Origin: Planctomyces sp.
GTDB taxonomy: Bacteria; Planctomycetota; Planctomycetia; Planctomycetales; Planctomycetaceae
NCBI GenBank assembly: GCA_005809115.1
Contig: SYLK01000492.1
Location: 1 to 9,391, forward strand
Direction of reading: 5' to 3'
DNA: 9,391 bases
In this document: positions 1 to 5,678 of the stretch, piece after piece
Position numbering within the stretch: the stretch's first letter is position 1
Layout: every line of letters starts with the position of its first letter
Notes under the pieces: generated by a model
Seen by the model: only the letters and a program-made list of their open reading frames with translations
What the model was told of the DNA's origin: nothing
Database searches by the model: none
Position numbers and translations under genes: made by a program

Positions 1-178
1 CTCCGATCAGCTCTCCCACCTTCACCGAATCCAGATTGAATTCCGTGCCGAATCGCACCGTACACAGCGTAATGCGACTGATGAACGCAAAGGACGTCGT
101 GACAAGTGCAATGAAACATCCCCAGAATACCAGCCTGTGGCCTGATTCCGAGGACTGGTCGACGTGCGGTTCCGCCAT
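1..178 (-). CDS. MFS transporter, N-terminal fragment (runs off the left edge)
   Basis: Reading the minus strand from the ATG at 178 gives 59 codons with no stop before the window edge, so only the N-terminus is present. The visible protein begins MAEPHVDQSSESGH. It then has one hydrophobic helix at about residues 16-38, followed by a conserved-looking stretch TEFNLDSVKVGELIG (45-59). This matches the first transmembrane helix and following loop of major facilitator superfamily transporters as I remember them from planctomycetes. The start is supported by a good Shine-Dalgarno (GGAG, 9 nt before the ATG). The protein would sit in the inner membrane, but its substrate cannot be told from this fragment. 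It lies 374 bp behind the DUF1501 gene on the same strand, too far to assume an operon. A 16-bp tandem repeat lies about 155-205 bp upstream of its start. What is seen is the helix and start; the family call is recognition from memory. Confidence 0.72.
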   Translation of the reverse strand, partial: MAEPHVDQSSESGHRLVFWGCFIALVTTSFAFISRITLCTVRFGTEFNLDSVKVGELIG

Positions 179-333
179 TACAAAGATCTCCACTGTGGTT
201 GGTAGATGCGGCCATTCCAACGTTCCCTGCCTCACAGAACACACGAACACCGAAAGAGTGCGCTGAGCTGGCTCAGATCTGTCTGAATGGCGAAACGTTC
301 CGCCGGAATGCTAACCAGACCCTCCTGACAATT

Positions 334-381
334 GCAATCCGCGACGCGTGCAATCCGCAACGCGTGCAATCCGCCACGCGG
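334..381. repeat. 16-bp tandem repeat, three units
   Basis: Three head-to-tail 16-bp units occupy 334-349, 350-365 and 366-381. The units are GCAATCCGCGACGCGT, GCAATCCGCAACGCGT and GCAATCCGCCACGCGG. The first two differ only at the tenth base; the third also differs at its last base. Two units contain the palindrome ACGCGT. The array lies upstream of the MFS start on the minus strand, so it could be an array of binding sites or simply a slippage-derived microrepeat. Function is unknown. Confidence 0.85.
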
Positions 382-517
382 CTGTCTCCGACCAATTGCC
401 GCCGGAGAAGATAGGGGGGCGAGAATGCAGGCGGCACGATCCGTGCGAGAGTCTGCCTGAAGTGGATGGCGAACGATGCGGGCCGCTCAGCCCCTGCCGT
501 CAACCTTGCGACCGGAC

Positions 518-538
518 GGGTCCGTCACCCCCGGACCC
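518..538 (-). terminator. Possible weak terminator hairpin of the DUF1501 gene
   Basis: A perfect 7-bp GC-rich stem (GGGTCCG / CGGACCC) with a 7-nt loop begins 14 bp past the DUF1501 stop codon. There is no T-run after the stem on the minus strand, so it is not a canonical intrinsic terminator. The position is the main argument. Confidence 0.3.
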
Positions 539-552
539 ATCGACAGCCGGAT

Positions 553-1992
553 TCAGCCGATGACGTCCCAGATGGGTTCGCCGCCATGGGCAACGGCAAA
601 CGGGCGCCCGGTCTGATCGTTCACGGTCATGTGGGGATCAATTCCCAGCAGCTGATAAATGGTGGCCACCACGTCCCCCGGGGAAACGGGATTGCTGGTC
701 GGATAAGCGGCCTGTTTGTCGGTCGCACCATAAACCGTGCCCGGCCTGATGCCTCCGCCGCACAGCAGGCTGAAGCCGCACTGCGGCCAGTGATCGCGCC
801 CCGCCTTGCTGTTGACCCTCGGCGATCGTCCCATTTCGCCCATGACGACTATCAGTGTGGAATCCAGCAGTCCGCGGTCGCTCAGATCATCCACCAGCGC
901 CGGAAACGCCATATCCAGTACTGGCAGATTGAAATCCTTCAGCAGACCGAAATTGTTTTCATGCATGTCGTACGTAAACGAACCATTGGGCAGAAAGTTC
1001 TCGGCATGCACACTGACGAATGGGACGCCCCCCTCCACCAGGCGACGAGCCACCAGCAGGCTCGAACCAAACAGATTGCGGCCATAGCGATCGCGGATGT
1101 CTGCCGATTCCTGCGACAGGTCAAACGCATCGCGCGTCTTGCTGGTCGTCAGCATGGAAAACGCACGCTGCTGGAACTTGTGCATGCGATCCACAGTGCC
1201 CGACGCATCCACACTCCGAAACTGCTGGTCCAGCTGCTCGAGGACTGATCGTCGGCGTTCCAGACGATCGACGGTCAGATCCGGCACCTCACCCAGTGAC
1301 GGCATCTGGGGTTCACCCAGCGGCCACACCGGGTCATAATAGGGTCGGTCCGCTTTTCGGGAAAACGTGGGATCGCAGTAGCTGAACAGCGGATCGTACT
1401 GGCTTCCCAGATACCCGCCGTAGGGACCCGGGCGCTGTATGCCGGGATACATGCTGCTCTCGCCCCAGCCTGGATAACACGGCAGGCAGACGGCACCGGG
1501 AAGATCACGCGGGCCCCGCTGAAGATACTGGCACACCGCGCCGATGTCCGGCGGGTCCGTGGGCAGAGACCGCAGCTGTCCGTTGTTCCCCAGAGCAAAC
1601 CCCGTCATCATCGCCAGAGGATTGTGTGCGTTGTAGTTGTGTGTCACCGTGCGAATCAGCGCCGACCGATGCATGCACTGTGCCGTGCGCGGCAGGTGTT
1701 CACAGATCTGCAGGCCGGGCAGCGATGTGTCGATCGGACGGAATTCGCCGCGGATCTCAAGGGGCGCATCCGGCTTCAGGTCAAACATATCCTGATGACT
1801 CGGACCACCCAGCAGATTGAACATGATGACCGACCGAGCCTTACCGGCAGCCGGCTGGGCACTCTTCTCGGCCGCCTCCAGCAGCTGCGGAACCGACATT
1901 CCGCCGAACAGCGACAAGCCGCCGACGCGCATCAGCTCTCGCCGCCGTACTCCGTCGCACTGCCGTGTGAGATGTCCCAGTACTTTAAGCAT
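553..1992 (-). CDS. DUF1501 domain-containing protein (alkaline phosphatase/sulfatase-like fold)
   Basis: This 479-residue protein belongs to the DUF1501 family (PF07394), abundant in planctomycetes and structurally related to the alkaline phosphatase/sulfatase superfamily; its substrate is unknown. The N-terminus MLKVLGHLTRQCDGVRRREL, then MRVGGLSLFGG, is the typical family opening and resembles a twin-arginine export signal. Family marks include the motif GGPSHQDMFDLKP (62-74), THNYNAHNP (117-125), and a C-terminal block GEMGRSPRVN followed by GRDHWP (398-403), probably part of the metal/active-site region. The length is normal. I chose the ATG at 1992 because the family usually starts with this ML-x-GH-x-x-R-x-CDG segment. 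The frame stays open to an ATG at 2061, adding 23 unconserved residues. The Shine-Dalgarno is weak (GGGGACGGG). Members are usually paired with a DUF1549/DUF1553 protein; no partner is visible here. Confidence 0.93.
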   Translation of the reverse strand: MLKVLGHLTRQCDGVRRRELMRVGGLSLFGGMSVPQLLEAAEKSAQPAAGKARSVIMFNLLGGPSHQDMFDLKPDAPLEIRGEFRPIDTSLPGLQICEHLPRTAQCMHRSALIRTVTHNYNAHNPLAMMTGFALGNNGQLRSLPTDPPDIGAVCQYLQRGPRDLPGAVCLPCYPGWGESSMYPGIQRPGPYGGYLGSQYDPLFSYCDPTFSRKADRPYYDPVWPLGEPQMPSLGEVPDLTVDRLERRRSVLEQLDQQFRSVDASGTVDRMHKFQQRAFSMLTTSKTRDAFDLSQESADIRDRYGRNLFGSSLLVARRLVEGGVPFVSVHAENFLPNGSFTYDMHENNFGLLKDFNLPVLDMAFPALVDDLSDRGLLDSTLIVVMGEMGRSPRVNSKAGRDHWPQCGFSLLCGGGIRPGTVYGATDKQAAYPTSNPVSPGDVVATIYQLLGIDPHMTVNDQTGRPFAVAHGGEPIWDVIG

Positions 1993-2424
1993 TCGCCCGT
2001 CCCCGGAGTTGAGCGTCTCAGGCGTTCCGCCACCACTGCAGAGCGCCCCCACGTCTCCCATTTTGTTTCTCAGTTCTCACCACAGGATAACATCGGCGTG
2101 CGTCCGGTGGCAAATCAGGAATTAACCTTTCAGTCCCGCGCCGCCGGATTCCGCAAACGGCTGCCGACACCGGCCGCCCGGTCGTCCCAAGTATGGCTGA
2201 ATTTCTCTGGGCGCGGCCCGAAAAATTCGGCCGCATCACCGCTCCGCAGTCAGGCACTTCACGAGATCGCAACGTTTGTTCACACGCGTTGTTGTGCTCG
2301 GTCGCATTGACTTCGGTCTGCCTCTGCTCTAAACCAGCCGGACAAACGGTGGAACAAACCCCAGAAACCGTTGGCCGGAAAATCTGAACGTTTCGTCGTT
2401 CATGCTCGGAAAGGCCCTTATCCC
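1993..2424. other. Divergent intergenic region with inverted repeats
   Basis: This 432-bp gap separates the divergently transcribed DUF1501 gene and the small secreted-protein gene, and should contain both promoters. No protein in it is recognisable. Two dyads are visible. A larger one at 2213-2234 is listed separately. A smaller one at 2385-2402 (TGAACG, 6-nt loop, CGTTCA) lies 23 bp before the ATG at 2425. I found no persuasive sigma-70 boxes. Confidence 0.5.
2213..2234. promoter_or_regulatory. Hairpin-forming inverted repeat in the divergent region
   Basis: GCGGCC (2213-2218) is mirrored by GGCCGC (2229-2234). If C2219 bulges out, GAA/TTC extends the stem to 9 bp around an AAA loop. No T-run follows on either strand, so it is unlikely to be a terminator. 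It may be an operator or mRNA leader structure for either divergent gene, but it could be chance in GC-rich DNA. Confidence 0.3.
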
Positions 2425-3120
2425 ATGTCACTGCGCGTTGTTCTCTGCGGCTTTGTGTTCGCCAGCATCACGGCAGCAGTGGTGCCGCTGCGCGGCGATG
2501 AGAACTCTGCGGTGAACCTGCGGCGCGTACCGATCACAACGCCCGGTCCGCCGCCGGCCTGGGCTCTGGTGGAACGTCATGTGCTCGATCAGCTGTACCC
2601 GGCGGCCGAGGAGTTCGTCACGCGATATGCCCGGCCGGATGGTTCGCTGAATCTGACATCCACCAGTCTGATGGCCAATGCCTGGATGCACACGGGTGAC
2701 GAAAAATATCGCCAGTGGGTCGTGGATTATGTGCGGGCCTGGCTGGATCGCGTGCACGAAAACAACGGCATCCTGCCGGATAACAGTGTGCGCTATTTCG
2801 ACCCTGTCGCGGAACGGCCCGGTGTTCCGCCAGACGTCGCCGTTCTGGTGGAGCGTCTGCTGCCGGAGGGAATTCGACTGCAGCTGGTGAATCTGCACCC
2901 GACGGAGAAACGCCGCGTGATTCTGCAGGCCGGAATGTTCGGTGAGCATGAATTTACGCGCGTGCGACAGGTGGTCCATTATCCGCATCAGTTTGACGAA
3001 ATCCATGATCGCCGCTTCGAAGTGGAACTTGTTCCGGGTGCCGTGGGGCGGCTGGAAATCGACCTGCGCCGGTATGTCAACGCACCGACCTGCGCATTCC
3101 CGTGGCAGACAGCGCCGTGA
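2425..3120 (+). CDS. Secreted protein, apparently an internally deleted remnant of a longer family
   Basis: The 231-residue product begins with a classical signal peptide (MSLRVVLCGFVFASITAAVV, cleavage likely near residue 24). Visible blocks are ERHVLDQLYPAAEEFVTRYARPDG (50-73), LNLTSTSLMANAWMHTGDEKYRQW (75-98), NNGILPDN (113-120), RYFDPVAERPGVPPDVAVLVERL (123-145), LQLVNLHPT (152-160), QAGMFGEHEFTRV (168-180) and a C-terminal YVNAPTCAFPW (217-227). I recall these blocks from far longer (about 700 residues) uncharacterised planctomycete proteins, where long stretches separate the first, second and third blocks. Here they are fused in frame at about residue 74 (nt 2645) and residue 121 (nt 2785). 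The product is therefore probably a reduced and perhaps non-functional derivative. The reading frame is nevertheless intact and codon use looks normal. I chose the ATG at 2425 because it opens the signal peptide and follows GGAAAGG by 10 nt; an in-frame ATG at 2371 adds 18 unlikely residues. Function unknown. Confidence 0.6.
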   Translation: MSLRVVLCGFVFASITAAVVPLRGDENSAVNLRRVPITTPGPPPAWALVERHVLDQLYPAAEEFVTRYARPDGSLNLTSTSLMANAWMHTGDEKYRQWVVDYVRAWLDRVHENNGILPDNSVRYFDPVAERPGVPPDVAVLVERLLPEGIRLQLVNLHPTEKRRVILQAGMFGEHEFTRVRQVVHYPHQFDEIHDRRFEVELVPGAVGRLEIDLRRYVNAPTCAFPWQTAP

Positions 3121-3292
3121 AGACCCAGCGGTCCGGAGAAAACCCGCAGGTACCTGCCACGCACGCCAGGTCGTTGATCTCGTTCAGCGAAGATTCGTTT
3201 TTCCGGGTTCAACTTTCTCGGAGACAGCCTCCGACGCAACCCTGCGGGACGTTTGTGGTGACGTCTCAGGCAGGGCCGCGGGCCGGCCGGCG
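3121..3292. other. Short intergenic stretch behind the reduced secreted-protein gene
   Basis: This non-coding gap lies between two convergent genes. It contains a 12-bp perfect palindrome (3146-3157, GCAGGTACCTGC) and a GC-rich run ending at 3291, but no intrinsic terminator for the plus-strand gene. No protein is recognised. Confidence 0.4.
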
Positions 3293-3326
3293 AAAAAACG
3301 AGGGCCGCCTGGTTCGGCGGCCCTCG
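3293..3326 (-). terminator. Rho-independent terminator of the PEP-CTERM gene
   Basis: On the minus strand, a perfect 11-bp stem (CGAGGGCCGCC / GGCGGCCCTCG, 6-nt loop) is followed directly by TTTTTT. It starts 27 bp after the PEP-CTERM stop codon. This is a canonical intrinsic terminator and confirms the end of that transcript. On the plus strand no T-run follows, so it should not end the convergent gene by the same mechanism. Confidence 0.9.
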
Positions 3327-3353
3327 CAGGTGCATCAATTCCCGGAAATTCGT

Positions 3354-4349
3354 TTACTTCCTGAGCCGTCTGCGCAATTGCACCAGGGCGAGCAGGCCAC
3401 CCGACAGCAGCAGTCCCGCAGAAGCCGGCTCCGGAACGGGACTCGATCCCGGGCCGACCAGCGGCGCAATGTCATCCAGGAACCGCGTCAGAAATACGAC
3501 ATTCGGCGTGAAATCGGGAGCACCAACCTTTTTGGACACCGAGTAATCGATCAGGACCAGGTTGCCGTCATTACTGGCCGCAAAGATATGGCCCTTGCCA
3601 TCCACAGTCCCCTGATCAAAGTTGATACTCGATCCAGGCTGGAAGTAGTCTGACACGATCGCGTGACTTACTGGATCGATCTGAGTGATGTGGGAATCAC
3701 CAAACAGAATCAGGTTGCCGGTGTACGGATCGTACGTCATGCCGTGGGCGGCTTCGAGCCCGGAATAGATTCGCGTCGTGCTGGCAGTCGTCAGGTCGAT
3801 GGTCCCGAAGTTGCCATGTCCCCCGGCTCCGCTGCTGGTGTAAAAGCCTTCTGTCGAATCCGATCCCGTCCAGCTGATCGAGTCGATGAAGAGGTCGTCG
3901 CCTGCTAATGGAACGGCCGTTCCATTGTTGGTGAGGGTCGAATTGTAGTGTGCCGGCGTGCCAGGGATTCCCGAGGACCAGATCGTGCCGTTTGGAGCCA
4001 CCATCATGTGAAATGCAGCTGTCCCACCCGCAGTCTGCGTGGTGTACGCCCCAGTCGTGGGATTCACTCGATACACGGCATTGCCCTGACCGCCTATTGC
4101 CAGAAACCCGTCCGACGTGAATACGATCCCGTCAGCCCCCGGCGTCGTCGCAATGACCGTTTGGCCGGACGTCGTCAATCCACCAGCACCATCGTACGTG
4201 AGACCGATCCTGCTGATCTCATGGCTGGAAAAATCGGTGAAATACATGGTCGCGGTAAATGGGCTGGCGCTGGCAATTTCCAGGTACCCCACGATTGACA
4301 CAACCAGGTAACACGATGCACGCAAGCATCTCCGCAGTCCAACTCTCAT
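3354..4349 (-). CDS. PEP-CTERM sorting domain protein, possible beta-propeller
   Basis: This 331-residue exported protein carries both ends of the exosortase pathway. The N-terminus is a signal peptide (MRVGLRRCLRASCYLVVSIV, cleavage near ASAS at 26-29). The C-terminus is VPEP (305-308), then a hydrophobic helix to about 325, then RRRLRK (326-331). The central region is rich in Gly, Thr and Ser with repeating units such as TYDPYTGNLILFGDSHITQIDP and TVDGKGHIFAASNDGNLVLIDY. These suggest NHL/YncE-like beta-propeller blades; that fold is inferred from pattern. The protein is presumably processed by an exosortase and exported or anchored at the cell surface; no exosortase is in the window. I chose the start at 4349, which gives the signal peptide and follows GGAG by 8 nt; an in-frame ATG at 4379 would add 10 residues. 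It ends in a strong terminator and appears monocistronic. Confidence 0.9.
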   Translation of the reverse strand: MRVGLRRCLRASCYLVVSIVGYLEIASASPFTATMYFTDFSSHEISRIGLTYDGAGGLTTSGQTVIATTPGADGIVFTSDGFLAIGGQGNAVYRVNPTTGAYTTQTAGGTAAFHMMVAPNGTIWSSGIPGTPAHYNSTLTNNGTAVPLAGDDLFIDSISWTGSDSTEGFYTSSGAGGHGNFGTIDLTTASTTRIYSGLEAAHGMTYDPYTGNLILFGDSHITQIDPVSHAIVSDYFQPGSSINFDQGTVDGKGHIFAASNDGNLVLIDYSVSKKVGAPDFTPNVVFLTRFLDDIAPLVGPGSSPVPEPASAGLLLSGGLLALVQLRRRLRK

Positions 4350-4389
4350 GTTTCGTTCTCCACTGCCTGGGGAACGCATCTCCCACCTT

Positions 4390-4417
4390 GTGCTGGAATT
4401 TCAGCACTTCTCAGTGC
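4390..4417. promoter_or_regulatory. Mutually exclusive small hairpins upstream of the PEP-CTERM gene
   Basis: GTGCTG (4390-4395) pairs with CAGCAC (4402-4407) across a 6-nt loop. The overlapping GCACT (4404-4408) can instead pair with AGTGC (4413-4417). The block lies about 40-70 bp upstream of the PEP-CTERM start, in its leader or promoter. Alternative pairing could be regulatory, but stems this short also arise by chance. Confidence 0.22.
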
Positions 4418-4657
4418 GCGTCGTGATGCTCAGGGGAGACTGCCACAAGAAAACTCCTGCCCGAAGAGGTTGGTAATCCCGCTCGGGTACGGCTGCACAC
4501 TACCGAAGGGGATGCCCAGTGTCAATTCAAAGTGGGAGACAATGGAAAAGTTTCACAACCCGATGACGATTGGCGATCAGTTCAGCAAATCAGCGTGCAC
4601 TTTTTGCGGAAAACCAGACCGCTGTCGGCAATCTGCGGGACCCGGGGTGATCCGTAC

Positions 4658-4678
4658 TCTGAAGTGAAAAACTTCAGA
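4658..4678. promoter_or_regulatory. Stem-loop in the pyrE upstream region
   Basis: TCTGAAGT and ACTTCAGA form a perfect 8-bp stem around a GAAAA loop, about 190 bp before the pyrE ATG. No T-run follows, so it is not a simple intrinsic terminator. It could be a leader structure of pyrE or an operator. The role is not known. Confidence 0.4.
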
Positions 4679-4743
4679 TGTCGCTTCGTCCCCGGGGAAT
4701 CCAGCACTGTCCCGGCTGCATTGAGAACCCGGTCCACAATCAC

Positions 4744-4769
4744 CCGGCCGCGCGATCTCCGGCCGCGCG
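4744..4769. repeat. 11-bp direct repeat upstream of pyrE
   Basis: CCGGCCGCGCG occurs at 4744-4754 and again at 4759-4769, a 15-bp period. It is about 100 bp before the pyrE start. It is a plain GC-rich duplication with unknown role. Confidence 0.6.
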
Positions 4770-4868
4770 TGAACTTCCACCGTGAACCGACTACGATGTC
4801 CAGCCTCTCCGGGGGCGACCATGGTCAGCGCCCGATGTTTTTTCCAGTCGCTCACCACGGGGCGGGGC

Positions 4869-5540
4869 ATGCAACCGTTTCAGCGGGAATTTATTGATTT
4901 CATGGTTCGCAGTGGCGTGCTCACGTTTGGAGACTTCACGACGAAAAGCGGCCGAAAAACGCCTTTCTTCATCAATACGGGGAAGTACCGCACGGGCGAT
5001 CAGATGAATCAGCTGGCCCGCTTTTACTGCGATGCTATTCAGACGCGGGACGTTCAGTTCGACTTTCTGTTTGGACCGGCATACAAAGGCATTCCGCTGG
5101 TCGTCGCGATTTCCATGGAGTTCAGTCGCCGCGGCCGCAATTATCCGTTCTGCTTCAATCGCAAGGAGGCCAAGGACCACGGCGAAGGCGGGATGCTGGT
5201 CGGGCACGCTCCTGCATTCGGCGAACGTGTTCTGATTGTGGAAGACGTCACGACGGCGGGAACATCCGTCCGCGAAACGGTTCCGCTGCTGCGAGCAGCC
5301 GCAGGCGTTGAACTGGCCGGACTGGTGGTGTCAGTGGACCGCATGGAGCGTGGTCCGGGGGAACTCAATGCGCTCACTGAGCTGCAGCGGGAATTCCGGA
5401 TGGCAGCCTTCGCGATCACCAATATCGGCCAGATTGCCGACGATCTGCGAAATCGTGAAGTCGACGGCCGGGTTGTGGTCACTGAGGATCTTTACGAGAA
5501 GATCCGGCGGTACCGCATGGAGTATGGTGGCCGTGAGTAA
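4869..5540 (+). CDS. pyrE: Orotate phosphoribosyltransferase
   Basis: The 223-residue protein is a cytosolic type I phosphoribosyltransferase. It joins orotate to PRPP to give orotidine 5'-monophosphate, the fifth step of de novo pyrimidine synthesis. Family marks in order are FGDFTTKSGRKTPFFINTGKY (20-40, substrate-binding loop with K26), GPAYKGIPL (69-77, with K73), RKEAKDHGEGG (98-108, the flexible catalytic loop) and the PRPP-binding motif VLIVEDVTTAGTS (121-133). Length is normal for the family. I chose the ATG at 4869 because MQPFQREFIDFMVRSGVLTFGDF is the usual N-terminus. The same frame is open to ATGs at 4782 and 4821, and none has a strong Shine-Dalgarno, so the start is uncertain by a few tens of residues. 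The stop codon directly abuts the inverted-repeat element; the RNA methyltransferase gene follows in the same direction. Confidence 0.95.
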   Translation: MQPFQREFIDFMVRSGVLTFGDFTTKSGRKTPFFINTGKYRTGDQMNQLARFYCDAIQTRDVQFDFLFGPAYKGIPLVVAISMEFSRRGRNYPFCFNRKEAKDHGEGGMLVGHAPAFGERVLIVEDVTTAGTSVRETVPLLRAAAGVELAGLVVSVDRMERGPGELNALTELQREFRMAAFAITNIGQIADDLRNREVDGRVVVTEDLYEKIRRYRMEYGGRE

Positions 5541-5639
5541 GAGCCTCTCACAAAACCGGGACTGGCTCCCGCGGTACTCCGAAGAATCCAGCGAAATATG
5601 ACTACGATAGGGTGCCTGTCCCGGTTTTGTGAGAGCCTC
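5541..5639. mobile_element. MITE-like (or REP-like) inverted-repeat element behind pyrE
   Basis: Perfect 15-bp terminal inverted repeats, TCACAAAACCGGGAC (5548-5562) and its complement (5618-5632), bound an 85-bp core. The same-strand 7-mer GAGCCTC lies immediately outside on each side (5541-5547 and 5633-5639), as a target-site duplication would. Counted as extended arms, 5541-5570 and 5610-5639 pair at 27 of 30 positions around a 39-nt spacer. There is no room for a gene, so any movement would need a transposase elsewhere. The inner part of the right arm, GGGTGCCTGTCCC, resembles short repeats I recall as common in planctomycete and other genomes, so a REP-type repeat is the main alternative. 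The RNA would fold into a long hairpin and could affect readthrough from pyrE. No T-run follows it. Confidence 0.72.
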
Positions 5640-5678
5640 AAAGTTTCCGCTGTCGCACACTCTCCGGGATGACCCCGA

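Larger units (their letters stand above)
179..552. other. Intergenic region between DUF1501 stop and MFS start
   Basis: No convincing gene is visible in this 374-bp stretch; the short open frames here have no recognisable protein. It holds the tandem 16-bp repeat (334-381) and a GC-rich hairpin just behind the DUF1501 stop (518-538). The MFS promoter must lie here if the two minus-strand genes are transcribed separately, but I could not identify convincing -35/-10 boxes. Confidence 0.6.
4350..4868. other. Long divergent intergenic region upstream of pyrE
   Basis: About 520 bp with no recognisable gene. It separates the minus-strand PEP-CTERM gene from plus-strand pyrE, so promoters for both should be here. 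It contains competing small hairpins at 4390-4417, an 8-bp-stem hairpin at 4658-4678 and an 11-bp direct repeat at 4744-4769. A short frame at 4470-4667 contains CTFCGK, but I cannot support it as a gene. I found no tRNA. Confidence 0.5.

Noticed and set aside
273..503. 76-residue minus-strand frame behind the DUF1501 gene
   Set aside because: It spans the tandem repeat and the hairpin and shows no protein-like features.
466..1248. 260-residue open frame on the plus strand
   Set aside because: It lies fully inside the DUF1501 gene on the opposite strand and has no recognisable motif; high GC keeps antisense frames open.
2018..2431. 137-residue open frame on the minus strand between the divergent genes
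   Set aside because: The composition is random-looking, there is no family motif, and it overlaps the starts of both real genes.
3146..3157. Perfect 12-bp palindrome GCAGGTACCTGC
   Set aside because: It has no loop, no T-run and no partner copy in the window; a single palindrome of this size can arise by chance.
4470..4667. 65-residue frame containing CTFCGK, hinting at a zinc-binding CxxC
   Set aside because: Only one CxxC is present, there is no good ribosome-binding site, and the rest is unlike any zinc-finger family I know.
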